A stretch of 15,478 nucleotides of DNA from an uncultured euryarchaeote (lineage in GTDB: Archaea > Thermoplasmatota > Poseidoniia > Poseidoniales > Thalassarchaeaceae). The notes under the pieces are model-generated. The model had not been told where the DNA came from and made no database searches. It was given only the letters and a program-made list of their open reading frames with translations. Below, piece by piece: positions 7,801 to 15,066 of the stretch. Within the stretch, counting starts at the first letter, position 1; each line of letters opens with the position of its first letter. The position numbers and the translations under genes are program-made. Location of the stretch: assembly GCA_937897085.1 (NCBI GenBank), contig CALCOR010000031.1, forward strand, positions 1-15,478. The letters are read 5' to 3'.

Positions 7801-8361
7801 TCAGTAGAACGGGTTGGTGCCCGCGGCGTGGTCGGTGATGTCGACCACAGCGACGATCTCCGGGATCTTCTCCATGAGCATCGTCTCGACGCCGTGCTTC
7901 AGCGTCACATCGACCGCCGAGCAGCCTTGACAGCCACCGCCGAACTCGACAATTGCCTCTCCCTCTACCACGTCGATGAGGGTCACGTTGCCGCCGTGAC
8001 TGGCGACCGCCGGGTTGACCTCCTCGTCGAGTACATCGGCGACCCTCTGTGCGAGCGGGTCGAGCCACAGCGGGTTGGGGTTCTCGAACTGGAATCCGCC
8101 GCCCATCAGGGTCTCGACAAAGTCGAGCGTCGCTCCATCGAGGTAGGCAGCGCTCTTCTCGGCGATTATGATGGTCAGCCCATCGACCTCACTGACAATG
8201 TCGCTTTCGGAATGCTCGCTGGGTGGGACCAGCTGCAGGTCGTACTGGAACCCCTTGGGGCCGCGTCCGGTGATGGCCACCTTGACCGCCAGTTCGGTCT
8301 CTTCGGCCTGCTCGGCGAACTCGTCGAGCTTGCTACGTGCATTCTCGGTGATCGACAGCAT
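7801..8361 (-). CDS. nfuA: Fe-S cluster carrier NfuA (degenerate A-type domain plus NifU C-terminal domain)
   Basis: NfuA receives and delivers [4Fe-4S] clusters to target enzymes. With the start at 8361 the protein has 186 residues, close to the 191 of E. coli NfuA. The N-terminal half (about 1-95) resembles an A-type carrier that lacks its usual cysteines, as in bacterial NfuA. The C-terminal half (about 105-186) is a NifU-type domain with the cluster-binding CxxC at Cys144 and Cys147 inside GGGCQGCS. The frame stays open to 8433, but AGAGGAG lies five bases before the ATG at 8361 and the A-type domain begins there, so the shorter start is preferred. It follows the MORN-like gene on the same strand across a gap holding a strong hairpin, so it is probably transcribed separately. 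Likely clients within the window include the radical SAM enzyme MoaA; that link is inference. Confidence 0.9.
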   Translation of the reverse strand: MLSITENARSKLDEFAEQAEETELAVKVAITGRGPKGFQYDLQLVPPSEHSESDIVSEVDGLTIIIAEKSAAYLDGATLDFVETLMGGGFQFENPNPLWLDPLAQRVADVLDEEVNPAVASHGGNVTLIDVVEGEAIVEFGGGCQGCSAVDVTLKHGVETMLMEKIPEIVAVVDITDHAAGTNPFY

Positions 8362-8468
8362 GCGGGCTCCTCTGTCCGACCGTCGCTCAGGCTCTCGTAT
8401 GAACCTGCGCTCCCGTACGCTGTTCAGTTCCAAACGTGTCAGGAGAAAAGAGTAGGAGGTGATGTAGT

Positions 8469-8498
8469 GGTGACGGGGGGCCGAAGCCCCCCGCCACC
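8469..8498 (-). terminator. Very stable UUCG-capped hairpin downstream of the MORN-like gene
   Basis: Read on the minus strand, this is a 13-bp stem with a TTCG loop closed by C-G, the extra-stable cUUCGg tetraloop. The inner stem is GGGGGGC/GCCCCCC; the outer part is GGTGGC pairing with GTCACC through one G-U wobble. On the plus strand the wobble becomes an A-C mismatch and the loop becomes CGAA, so the RNA structure clearly favours the minus strand. It begins 31 bases after the stop of the secreted-protein gene and about 110 bases before the nfuA start. A short TTTT lies about 16 bases beyond it. It may end transcription or protect the 3' end of the mRNA. Confidence 0.7.
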
Positions 8499-8528
8499 GA
8501 CATTGTTCGCGTATCTATTGTGCTCAGT

Positions 8529-10013
8529 TCAGAGCGCCAGCTTCTTGCGGAGCAGGCTGAGGCCGAGCAGCGGGATTCCTCCCACCGCGGCTCCAGCAGC
8601 TACTGTCTCCGCATCGTCACTGTCGATGTCGAAGCCGCCTTTGCCTGAGTCGTCACTCGTGCTCGGTCGCACGGGTGTCGGCTTGGGCTTCGGGCTCACA
8701 TCGTCGCCGCAGCGCTTGCAGTCGATCACATCGTCCCCGTAGGGGATGACCTTCTTGCAGACAACCTTGACCACGGTCTTGACGGTCGCCTTCTCGAAGT
8801 CGAGAGCAACTGCGTCAGCACCGCTGATAGCCTGGGTCGTGATGGTCACCTTCTTGCAGATGATCATCGGGGGCACAGGCTTGGGCATCGGCACCGGATC
8901 GGTGCTGCAGTCCATCTTCCACTGTCCGCGGAACACGCCGACTCCTGCCTCGGTCGAGAGGTAGTTGCCGCGCAGCACACCGTTCAGGTCGCCGTCAGCC
9001 GTGCTCCACTCGCCGTGGAAGGTTCCGTTGTCGTAGGTGCCACCGAGCGTGCCGGTGAGCGCACCGCCCCGAGCGATGAACTCGCCGCGGAACTGGCCGT
9101 GGTTGTTGTACTGACCCGACATGTAGCCGATTGCTTCACCGTCGTCGTTCATCAGGACGCCGCGGAAGACCCCGCCTTGTCCGTCATCGTTGGCCGACCA
9201 GCGACCAGCTAGGAGGCCACCAGGGCATCCAGGCGTGTCGTCGGTGTCGTCGCCGCCGGTGTTCCAGCCGCCCCAGTGCGTGCGCAGGTAGTTCAGTACC
9301 CTGCAAGCGAAGGCTTGGCCTTGGCTCCAGTCAGACGAGTCCTCGTTGCCGACGATGTCGTCGGTCAGCGGGCAGCGCTGCATCAGGTCATCGACCGTGA
9401 TGTTGTTGGCGCGCATCCAGTGGAGGATCCGCTGTAGGAGCAGGTCCTCGCCGTTGTCGTCGGGGCCGATGACCCCGCCGTCGTCGTCGCTGTCGTCGCC
9501 GCCGGTCCAGATGACGATGATTCGTCCGTCGAAGTCACGTAGTGCTCCGCGGAGCCACTCAAGGTCCATCGGTCCGAACTTGAACCGTGCCCAGCTGTCA
9601 TCTTCGTAGATGAGGATGATCATCACGTAGGCGGTCTCGCCGTCGGTGTAGATGACCACGATGACATGTTCCAACTCAAGCTCGTCGTCCTCGTCGTTGA
9701 GGTCCAGCTTGACTTGGTCGAGCACGTGAGCGACCGTTAGGCCACTGTCTTGCTCGGAATCGAGGTCAGCATTCGCCACCCCGAGTGCGAAATCGACATC
9801 TTCGTCGAGATCGCTTTGTTCGCCATCCAGTCCCAAGAAGACGTAGTCCACGCCTATCGTTTCCATCTTATCATTCTCCAGGCTCGCGGAGGTAGCCGCC
9901 TTCTCAGCGGCGACCATCCCGACTGTGGGCACCAGCAGAAGCGCCAGCACCAACAGAAGGGTTCGCAGACCCTTGTGTCCGTTCCACACATTGGTTGGGG
10001 TTTCGGTTCCCAT
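8529..10013 (-). CDS. Secreted acidic protein with MORN-like glycine/aromatic repeats and a C-terminal hydrophobic segment
   Basis: I do not recognise the full-length family. From ATG 10013 the product has 494 residues: a signal peptide (about 14-35, Leu-rich and ending in Ala), a very acidic alpha/beta region (about 45-185), an Asp/Gly linker, a Cys-containing region (about 205-260), and a block of about five MORN-like repeats with the pattern G-x-F-x-G-x-(W/F/Y) (about 277-375, for example GQFRGEF and GTFHGEW). A Lys/Cys segment (CKK, VCKK, CKRC) may form disulfides or bind metal. A Pro/Lys linker and a short hydrophobic stretch before RKK at the C-terminus could act as an anchor. The frame is open to 10088, but the shorter start puts the signal peptide near the N-terminus and has a TATA-like GATATC about 25 bases upstream. 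Probably on the cell surface; its role is unknown. Confidence 0.75.
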   Translation of the reverse strand: MGTETPTNVWNGHKGLRTLLLVLALLLVPTVGMVAAEKAATSASLENDKMETIGVDYVFLGLDGEQSDLDEDVDFALGVANADLDSEQDSGLTVAHVLDQVKLDLNDEDDELELEHVIVVIYTDGETAYVMIILIYEDDSWARFKFGPMDLEWLRGALRDFDGRIIVIWTGGDDSDDDGGVIGPDDNGEDLLLQRILHWMRANNITVDDLMQRCPLTDDIVGNEDSSDWSQGQAFACRVLNYLRTHWGGWNTGGDDTDDTPGCPGGLLAGRWSANDDGQGGVFRGVLMNDDGEAIGYMSGQYNNHGQFRGEFIARGGALTGTLGGTYDNGTFHGEWSTADGDLNGVLRGNYLSTEAGVGVFRGQWKMDCSTDPVPMPKPVPPMIICKKVTITTQAISGADAVALDFEKATVKTVVKVVCKKVIPYGDDVIDCKRCGDDVSPKPKPTPVRPSTSDDSGKGGFDIDSDDAETVAAGAAVGGIPLLGLSLLRKKLAL

Positions 10014-10035
10014 GCCGTTGTCTTTGATTCCATAG

Positions 10036-10041
10036 GATATC
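10036..10041 (-). promoter_or_regulatory. Weak TATA-like element for the MORN-like protein gene
   Basis: GATATC lies about 25 bases ahead of the ATG at 10013, the spacing expected for a leaderless archaeal gene. The match is short and imperfect; the position is the main argument. Confidence 0.3.
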
Positions 10042-10109
10042 ACCATTCGACGGGAATCCCCCGAGGCGATACCAGCAATTCCGTTCACATACCATTCTCA
10101 GTGCTCTTC

Positions 10110-10145
10110 GGGGGGGTTTTGCAGTGGCAATCGTTTAATCCCCCC
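10110..10145 (+). promoter_or_regulatory. moaA promoter: TATA-like box inside a GC-armed inverted repeat
   Basis: A TTTAAT at 10133-10138 lies about 26 bases before the moaA ATG, the expected distance for a leaderless transcript. The box sits in an imperfect inverted repeat: GGGGGGGTT at 10110-10118 against AATCCCCCC at 10137-10145, with one G-T pair. A smaller repeat, TTGC/GCAA at 10119-10130, lies inside. If the gene is leaderless the repeat is not transcribed with moaA and would act as a DNA site, for example an operator. Confidence 0.5.
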
Positions 10146-10161
10146 TACCCTAACCCCGACC

Positions 10162-11163
10162 ATGCGACCAGTCGACCGTCTGGGCCGTCCATTGAGCGAC
10201 CTTCGCCTGTCGGTCATCGATCGTTGCAACCTGCGCTGTCGCTACTGCATGCCAAGAGAGACGTTCGGCGCAGATTTTCCCTACTTGCCACGTTCTGAAA
10301 TCCTCGATTTCGAGGAGATTGACGCCATCGTGCGCGCATTGCTGCCTCTGGGAATCAGGAAGATCCGCTTGACCGGCGGGGAGCCGCTGCTGCGTCGCGA
10401 CCTCGAGCTGCTGGTCGGTATGCTGTCACGCCACGATGTGGACCTGGCGCTCACCACCAATGGGACATTGCTCGCAGACAAGGCCGAGTCCCTCGCACGC
10501 GCGGGCCTAGACAGGGTGACAGTCAGTTTGGACGCACTCGATGAGACGACGTTTCAGGCGATGTCCGACTCGAACATCTCCGTGAACACTGTGCTGGAGG
10601 GCATTTCAGCCGCTCAAGGGGCGGGGCTGGGTCCGGTGAAGGTGAACGCGGTGGTCCAGCGGGGCGTGAACGAGCATGCGGTGGTCGATCTGGCCCGCCA
10701 TTTCCACGGAACAGGGGTAAGTGTGCGCTTCATCGAATACATGGATGTCGGCAGTTGCAACGGATGGAGTCAGGCCGAGGTCATCTCCAGAGATGAGATG
10801 CTGAAATTGCTGCACGCTGAATTCGACTTGGAACCTGTTGTAGCGCAGGAACTTGGGGAGGTGGCGCGGCGTTGGCGGCACGTGGATGGCGGCGGAGAGA
10901 TCGGCATCATCTCCTCGGTGTCCGAGCCGTTCTGCGGTGACTGCTGCCGTGCACGACTCTCTGCCGATGGGCATCTCTACACCTGCCTGTTCGCCTCTGC
11001 TGGCCACAATCTGAAAGTGCCACTGAGAGCCGACGCCAGCGATTCTGAGTTACGTGAACTCGTCACAGGAATCTGGCAGGGAAGGAGCGACCGCTACTCA
11101 GAGGAGCGCGCCGAGATGACCGAAGATGTCCAGCGCATCGAGATGTCCTACATCGGTGGATGA
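10162..11163 (+). CDS. moaA: GTP 3',8-cyclase MoaA (molybdopterin biosynthesis)
   Basis: MoaA is a radical SAM enzyme that, with MoaC, converts GTP to cyclic pyranopterin monophosphate, the first step of molybdenum/tungsten cofactor synthesis. The N-terminal cluster motif CNLRCRYC (Cys22, Cys26, Cys29) binds the SAM [4Fe-4S] cluster, and LTGGEPLLR is the SAM-binding glycine motif. The C-terminal cluster ligands are Cys258, Cys261 and Cys275 (CxxC-x13-C), and the protein ends in the Gly-Gly pair (332-333) needed for activity. The length of 333 residues is normal for the family. The start agrees with an upstream TATA-like box at about 26 bases. No other moa or moe gene is in the window, so it stands alone here. 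Its stop is 4 bases from the converging trm1 stop. Confidence 0.96.
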   Translation: MRPVDRLGRPLSDLRLSVIDRCNLRCRYCMPRETFGADFPYLPRSEILDFEEIDAIVRALLPLGIRKIRLTGGEPLLRRDLELLVGMLSRHDVDLALTTNGTLLADKAESLARAGLDRVTVSLDALDETTFQAMSDSNISVNTVLEGISAAQGAGLGPVKVNAVVQRGVNEHAVVDLARHFHGTGVSVRFIEYMDVGSCNGWSQAEVISRDEMLKLLHAEFDLEPVVAQELGEVARRWRHVDGGGEIGIISSVSEPFCGDCCRARLSADGHLYTCLFASAGHNLKVPLRADASDSELRELVTGIWQGRSDRYSEERAEMTEDVQRIEMSYIGG

Positions 11164-11167
11164 GTTC

Positions 11168-12463
11168 TCAGAATTCGGCGCAGGTGGCCTTGAGCACGTC
11201 CCACGGTGCATCGGTTCTGATCGCCGGCTCGCCGTATGCCGCAACGGCTGCTGCATGGCCGGCTTCTCGTAGGGCAGCAGCCAGTTTCGAAGGGGATGGA
11301 GGCGCGTTGATGTCCAACAGTCGGGGGAGTTCGTCAACCACGAGCAGGGTCGGTGAATGGATCGCACTAGCCTCGCCTGCGATGTGGCGCACCGCCCGCT
11401 CAGCCGCGCGGGTGCGCAGGCGCACATCCCGCTCACTGAGTTCCAGTTCCACGACGAACGGGTCGTCCATCCGAGGTGCGCACAGTTCGAGCGCCCGTTC
11501 AGGGGTGAGCGCGGCCATCGCTTCGGCTTGGCCGAGCGGGCCGATCCATAGTGGACCAGAGAGCCGAGGGTCGTCCTCTTCCACCTGTTCGTCGAGCGGG
11601 AGCAGACATGCCGGTTGTCCATCTCCGGGGTCAGCCATGCGCCAACCAAGTTGATCTTCGAGGGTGTCGTCGGCATCCGGAGAGTGAATGATCCTCGTGC
11701 TGATGCGCAGGTGATGTCCATCCCAGATGGAGAGCAGCGGCTCGATCGTGCGGCCATGCTGTGCGGCATTCATGGCGATGGTCGCCAACAGGATCCGCAG
11801 GCCGGTGTCGTGCGCGAGCGCGTCCGGTCGCGCTCTGGCCTTGTAGCGGCGCTTGAGGGCGGAACGAGATGACCCTGTGAGCGCGGCGGTGTCGGTGGCG
11901 CTCACCTCCAGCACTGCTCTGGGTGCTGCAGCCTGGATGACCGGCGAGAGGAAGCGGATAGGTGAGCCGAACGGGTCGATGTCCAGCCATTGCCATTCGG
12001 ATTCTCGGGCGATGTGGCACAGGTCGCCGATCGAATAGCGAGGAGCGGGAACAGCGTGGGGCGGCGGAATCAGCTCCTGGTTCGCTTCTGCCCAGTTGAT
12101 CGCCTCGGAGTCGAGGTCGACAGCGGTCACTTGCAGGCGTGCAGCGAGTTCTGCTGGAAGTTCCGAGAGCCAGCGGCGGGAACGCAATCCGCTCGCCGCC
12201 ATCCCATCGAGGGCGCTGACGGGAGCCACGTCGTCGGTGAGCCAGCCGGATTCGAGTTCATGGGCGAGCAGCAGCACGCTGCGCGTGCGGCTTGCGGCCA
12301 TCGCCGAATTGTGGAACACAGCTCGCTCATCCTTGTTCCCGGGCCCCCGTTCTAGCGAGTGGCGTCGCTGCGATTCGAGCACCGGCAGTCGGAACGGCGT
12401 ACGCCCTTCCAGCAGCAGTTCACCCGGCCAGCCCGCGGGAGTATGTGCATCGGTCACGTCCAC
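11168..12463 (-). CDS. trm1: tRNA (guanine26-N2)-dimethyltransferase Trm1
   Basis: Trm1 uses SAM to make N2,N2-dimethylguanosine at position 26 of tRNA, a modification typical of archaea and eukaryotes. Visible landmarks: EGRTPF at the N-terminus; VFHNSAM (about 49-55), matching the usual FYNPxM; the SAM-binding LDGMAASGLRSRR (85-97); VDLD at 115-118 for the ribose; DIDPFGSP at 161-168, the family's catalytic signature; then ATDTAALTG, RRYKAR and GLRILL. The C-terminal domain (about 280-431) is less conserved. The 431 residues are slightly long for an archaeal Trm1. The GTG start at 12463 lies 21 bases after the zinc-ribbon gene; a GTG at 12457 is an alternative. It is probably the last gene of an operon that includes purM. 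The match is clear despite divergence in the FYNP motif. Confidence 0.9.
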   Translation of the reverse strand: MDVTDAHTPAGWPGELLLEGRTPFRLPVLESQRRHSLERGPGNKDERAVFHNSAMAASRTRSVLLLAHELESGWLTDDVAPVSALDGMAASGLRSRRWLSELPAELAARLQVTAVDLDSEAINWAEANQELIPPPHAVPAPRYSIGDLCHIARESEWQWLDIDPFGSPIRFLSPVIQAAAPRAVLEVSATDTAALTGSSRSALKRRYKARARPDALAHDTGLRILLATIAMNAAQHGRTIEPLLSIWDGHHLRISTRIIHSPDADDTLEDQLGWRMADPGDGQPACLLPLDEQVEEDDPRLSGPLWIGPLGQAEAMAALTPERALELCAPRMDDPFVVELELSERDVRLRTRAAERAVRHIAGEASAIHSPTLLVVDELPRLLDINAPPSPSKLAAALREAGHAAAVAAYGEPAIRTDAPWDVLKATCAEF

Positions 12464-12484
12464 GGCGCGGTTCGGCGATGCAGT

Positions 12485-13840
12485 TCAATCCTCTGCAACT
12501 TGTACGAACTGTCGTAATATCTGCGCTAGTTGGGGATTATTGACTCCTCTGCTCGGATAATTGAGCATGGCTGCGGCGAGCGCCACCTGTGGAATGGTCT
12601 GGGCGATGATGGAGTCGTTGAGCAGCCCAAGCACTGTCATCCCCAGTCGGTCTCCCAGTGGCAGTTCGGTGCTCTGGTCGTACAGGCAGACCTGATTTCC
12701 CTTGCGCTCCGGGTCGATCATGCAGACCGGCTCGATGACATACGGCGTGTTGTGCACTCCTCGTCCCTTCGTAATCGACCAGCGCACACCTATGGTTCCG
12801 GTGACCAACAGCCCGTCCTCAAGGAAGGCCACCCTGTCCGTGTTGGCGTCAACCACTCCGCGCAACATACCGAACGAGCGTTCGTGCGGCGTGATGCGAG
12901 CTTCGGGAGAGGGTGTGCTGCGCCGCGCCGCCCAGCGGAGGCAGATGGCCCGCAGTCTATCGGAAACCCTTCGGTTGGGTCTGCCAGACCAGATGGACAG
13001 GAAACGCTCGACGAGCGTTGGTGTGCTCGGCAATGGCATCAGCACCCTGCTCCCGGTGCCGTCGTCAATGCCCAACATCCAGCGCTTGGAATCCCAGTCG
13101 CACAGTGGTGGAGTTGATTCCATGAATCCCCTCAGATTCGCTGCTGGTCGCGGCGCATCGGCTGCACCGACGCTATGGAAGCGACAGGAGCGCAGTGCGG
13201 CGCGGCGTCTGCGCAGTTCGAGATTCTCGCCATCTTCGTCCTGTCTGCCTTCGATGTGCGCCAGCATCCTGAGGAATCGAACGGTGGCAACCTCGTAGTT
13301 CGCCTCGAACAGCATCCGCAACAGCAGGTCTCCCGGACCGGCTTCGATGAGGACACCATCGACCAGCAGCGAGCGCCCGTCACTGACTAAGCGATGGCCT
13401 GCGACCTCTATGCTCAGTTTACCCTGCTGTGGGTCCACATCGTTCTCCGCCACGCCAGGGAACAGCGGTGAGTGGTTAGAGATGAGCATGGTTCGGAGGG
13501 CGTCGAGTTCGGGTTCGCTCTCTAGGTCCAACTCGTCGGAATCAGCGCGGATATGCCTCTGTCCACTCACTGCGCGGAGCAGAGCCGCCCACGCTGGCTC
13601 AGAGGGAAGCAGTTCTGCGATCTGCGCTCCATCACCATCGAGCCAGTCATCCGCATCGTCGAGCAGCTGCTGCTGGTCCCGCTGCATGTGAATCTGCCAA
13701 GCGGGGACCGACGTGCGCATCAGTTCACGCAGATTGTTCCATGGAAGGCAGACGGAACACATCTCTGCGTCCGGAGGATCATCCGCGAGCATCGGTGAAC
13801 GGCAGCAGCGGCAGTTCTCGGCGTCGGCCATGTTGAGCAT
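12485..13840 (-). CDS. Unknown protein with an N-terminal zinc ribbon, 451 residues
   Basis: I do not recognise this family. Near the N-terminus is a probable four-cysteine zinc-binding site, Cys10-x2-Cys13 and Cys28-x2-Cys31, with an extra Cys12. Acidic helical segments follow (about 40-115), then a mixed alpha/beta middle (about 130-240) with an Arg-rich ELRRRRAA stretch. A C-terminal domain (about 255-445) contains GMLRGVVDANTDRVAFLEDGL and VGVRWSI-like strands that suggest a beta-rich fold. There is no signal peptide or membrane helix, so it is probably cytoplasmic. ATG 13840 is the longest start. ATG 13831 (residue 4) is also plausible, because an AT-rich TTTCAATAAC lies about 26 bases upstream of it. 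It sits between purM (39 bases) and trm1 (21 bases) on the same strand, which hints at RNA- or nucleotide-related work. That link is inference. Confidence 0.75.
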   Translation of the reverse strand: MLNMADAENCRCCRSPMLADDPPDAEMCSVCLPWNNLRELMRTSVPAWQIHMQRDQQQLLDDADDWLDGDGAQIAELLPSEPAWAALLRAVSGQRHIRADSDELDLESEPELDALRTMLISNHSPLFPGVAENDVDPQQGKLSIEVAGHRLVSDGRSLLVDGVLIEAGPGDLLLRMLFEANYEVATVRFLRMLAHIEGRQDEDGENLELRRRRAALRSCRFHSVGAADAPRPAANLRGFMESTPPLCDWDSKRWMLGIDDGTGSRVLMPLPSTPTLVERFLSIWSGRPNRRVSDRLRAICLRWAARRSTPSPEARITPHERSFGMLRGVVDANTDRVAFLEDGLLVTGTIGVRWSITKGRGVHNTPYVIEPVCMIDPERKGNQVCLYDQSTELPLGDRLGMTVLGLLNDSIIAQTIPQVALAAAMLNYPSRGVNNPQLAQILRQFVQVAED

Positions 13841-13852
13841 GGCCCATCGACT

Positions 13853-13862
13853 GTTATTGAAA
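13853..13862 (-). promoter_or_regulatory. Candidate TATA-like box for the zinc-ribbon gene
   Basis: TTTCAATAAC on the minus strand is centred about 26 bases before the ATG at 13831. It lies in the 39-base gap after purM, so the zinc-ribbon and trm1 genes may have their own promoter in addition to read-through from purM. Confidence 0.35.
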
Positions 13863-13879
13863 GAATGAGAGAGAACCCG

Positions 13880-15013
13880 TCAGTAGGTATCGAAAACGAT
13901 GCGCTCATCCGCATGAGTCACTGTGTGACTCTCGCCGGTAGCGTGACCGACCACTCTTGAGCCCGGAAGTCGGCTGTTGAGCCAGTCGGAGACAGCGTCA
14001 CTGGCGGCTGAATCCACGGCGAGCGCCATTCCCATTCCGAGGTTGAACGTGCGTGCCATCTCTCGCGCCTCGACATTACCATGCTGACGGATCCAGTCGA
14101 ACTCAGGAGGTTCTGGGAGCGGGTTCTGGATGTGCCATCCCACGTGCGGGTTGAGCCTGAGGAGGTTGGACAGCCCTCCACCGGTGATGTGGGCGATTCC
14201 ATGGATGTCTCCTTCCTGACACGGTCCTTCACCTGCTCGGCAGGCGAGCAGAAGGTCGACGACCGGGTCGACGTAGATGCGCGTCGGGTTGAGCAGCACC
14301 TCTCCGAGGGAGGGGTCCGAATCGGGTGCTGATGACGCGAAGCGGGTGATGTCGCGGTGAGCATGGCTCGTATCGAATGGTGCAGCAGCCCGGAGATCGG
14401 CTCCGGTCACCTCCAGCAAGCGACGCACGAGCGAGTAGCCGTTGGAGTGGATGCCGTTGCTCGGCAATCCGATGAGCACGTCAGATTCTGTGATGTTCTC
14501 GCCGGTTACCGCCGCTTCCTTGGGCAGCCAGCCCAGTGCGGTGCCTGACAGGTCGAGTTCCTTGACGATGCCCGGCAGGCTGGCAGTCTCGCCTCCAGCG
14601 AGGGTGACGCGTGCGATTCGGCACGCTTCTGCCAGAGATGCGCCCAGTGCGGCGTGCACCACGGGGTCCGGTTCCGGGGTGGCGATGTAGTCTACGAAGG
14701 CGATCGGTTCCGCACCGACGCAGATGAGGTCGTTGACGTTCATCGCCATGCAATCGATGCCGACTCCCCCATACTCACCGAGTGCGGTCGCCAGTTGCAA
14801 CTTGGAGCCGACACCATCGGTGGCGAGCGCCAGCAGGTTGTCACCGAATTCGACCAACCCACCGAATCCCCCGGGCAGGTCGACAGGTGCGCCCACGGTT
14901 CCTGGGGGGCGTGCGGACGCACCCAAGGAACCGATCAGCGACGAGATAGCCTCTCCCTCAAGATCGATGTCGACGCCGGATGAGGCGTAGTCGAGCCCCT
15001 TGTCATCGCTCAT
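13880..15013 (-). CDS. purM: Phosphoribosylformylglycinamidine cyclo-ligase PurM (AIR synthetase)
   Basis: PurM closes the imidazole ring of formylglycinamidine ribonucleotide using ATP to give aminoimidazole ribonucleotide, a step of de novo purine synthesis in the cytoplasm. Family signatures are seen in order: YASSGVDID (9-17); ATDGVGSKL (64-72), whose Asp66 belongs to the ATP/Mg site; GIDCMAMNVNDLICVGAEP; LAGGETASLPG; NGIHSNGYSLVRR; HITGGGLSNLLR; and FNLGMGM. The length of 377 is somewhat longer than the usual 340-350 residues, with extra sequence after AGADLRAAAPFD. The ATG at 15013 places the YxxSGVDID motif at its normal distance from the N-terminus. A 13-base palindrome lies directly upstream. 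It is preceded by a hydrolase gene (53 bases) and followed by the zinc-ribbon gene. Confidence 0.95.
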   Translation of the reverse strand: MSDDKGLDYASSGVDIDLEGEAISSLIGSLGASARPPGTVGAPVDLPGGFGGLVEFGDNLLALATDGVGSKLQLATALGEYGGVGIDCMAMNVNDLICVGAEPIAFVDYIATPEPDPVVHAALGASLAEACRIARVTLAGGETASLPGIVKELDLSGTALGWLPKEAAVTGENITESDVLIGLPSNGIHSNGYSLVRRLLEVTGADLRAAAPFDTSHAHRDITRFASSAPDSDPSLGEVLLNPTRIYVDPVVDLLLACRAGEGPCQEGDIHGIAHITGGGLSNLLRLNPHVGWHIQNPLPEPPEFDWIRQHGNVEAREMARTFNLGMGMALAVDSAASDAVSDWLNSRLPGSRVVGHATGESHTVTHADERIVFDTY

Positions 15014-15014
15014 T

Positions 15015-15027
15015 GGTCGCGGCGACC
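15015..15027. repeat. Perfect 13-base palindrome adjoining the purM start codon
   Basis: GGTCGC-G-GCGACC has 6-bp arms around one central base and ends one base before the purM ATG. It could be an operator or a small mRNA hairpin. Short GC palindromes also occur by chance in sequence of this composition, so the functional claim is weak. Confidence 0.35.
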
Positions 15028-15066
15028 CGCGCCCTGCATTTCAGATTGCCGAGTCGTGTAGGGCGG

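Noticed and set aside
8362..8433. N-terminal extension of NfuA to the first in-frame ATG at 8433
   Set aside because: The extra 24 residues are Arg-rich and unlike the family, and the ribosome-binding site AGAGGAG sits at the right distance from the ATG at 8361.
7828..8742. A long plus-strand frame (304 codons) opposite nfuA and the MORN-like gene
   Set aside because: It is antisense to nfuA, whose CxxC and domain order are unmistakable, and it crosses the hairpin. Long antisense frames are common in GC-rich coding DNA.
263..10116. Four runs of seven Gs (263-269, 1131-1137, 6261-6267, 10110-10116) as possible phase-variation tracts
   Set aside because: A few such runs are expected by chance in about 15 kb of this composition, all coding runs keep their frame, and length seven is short for contingency loci.
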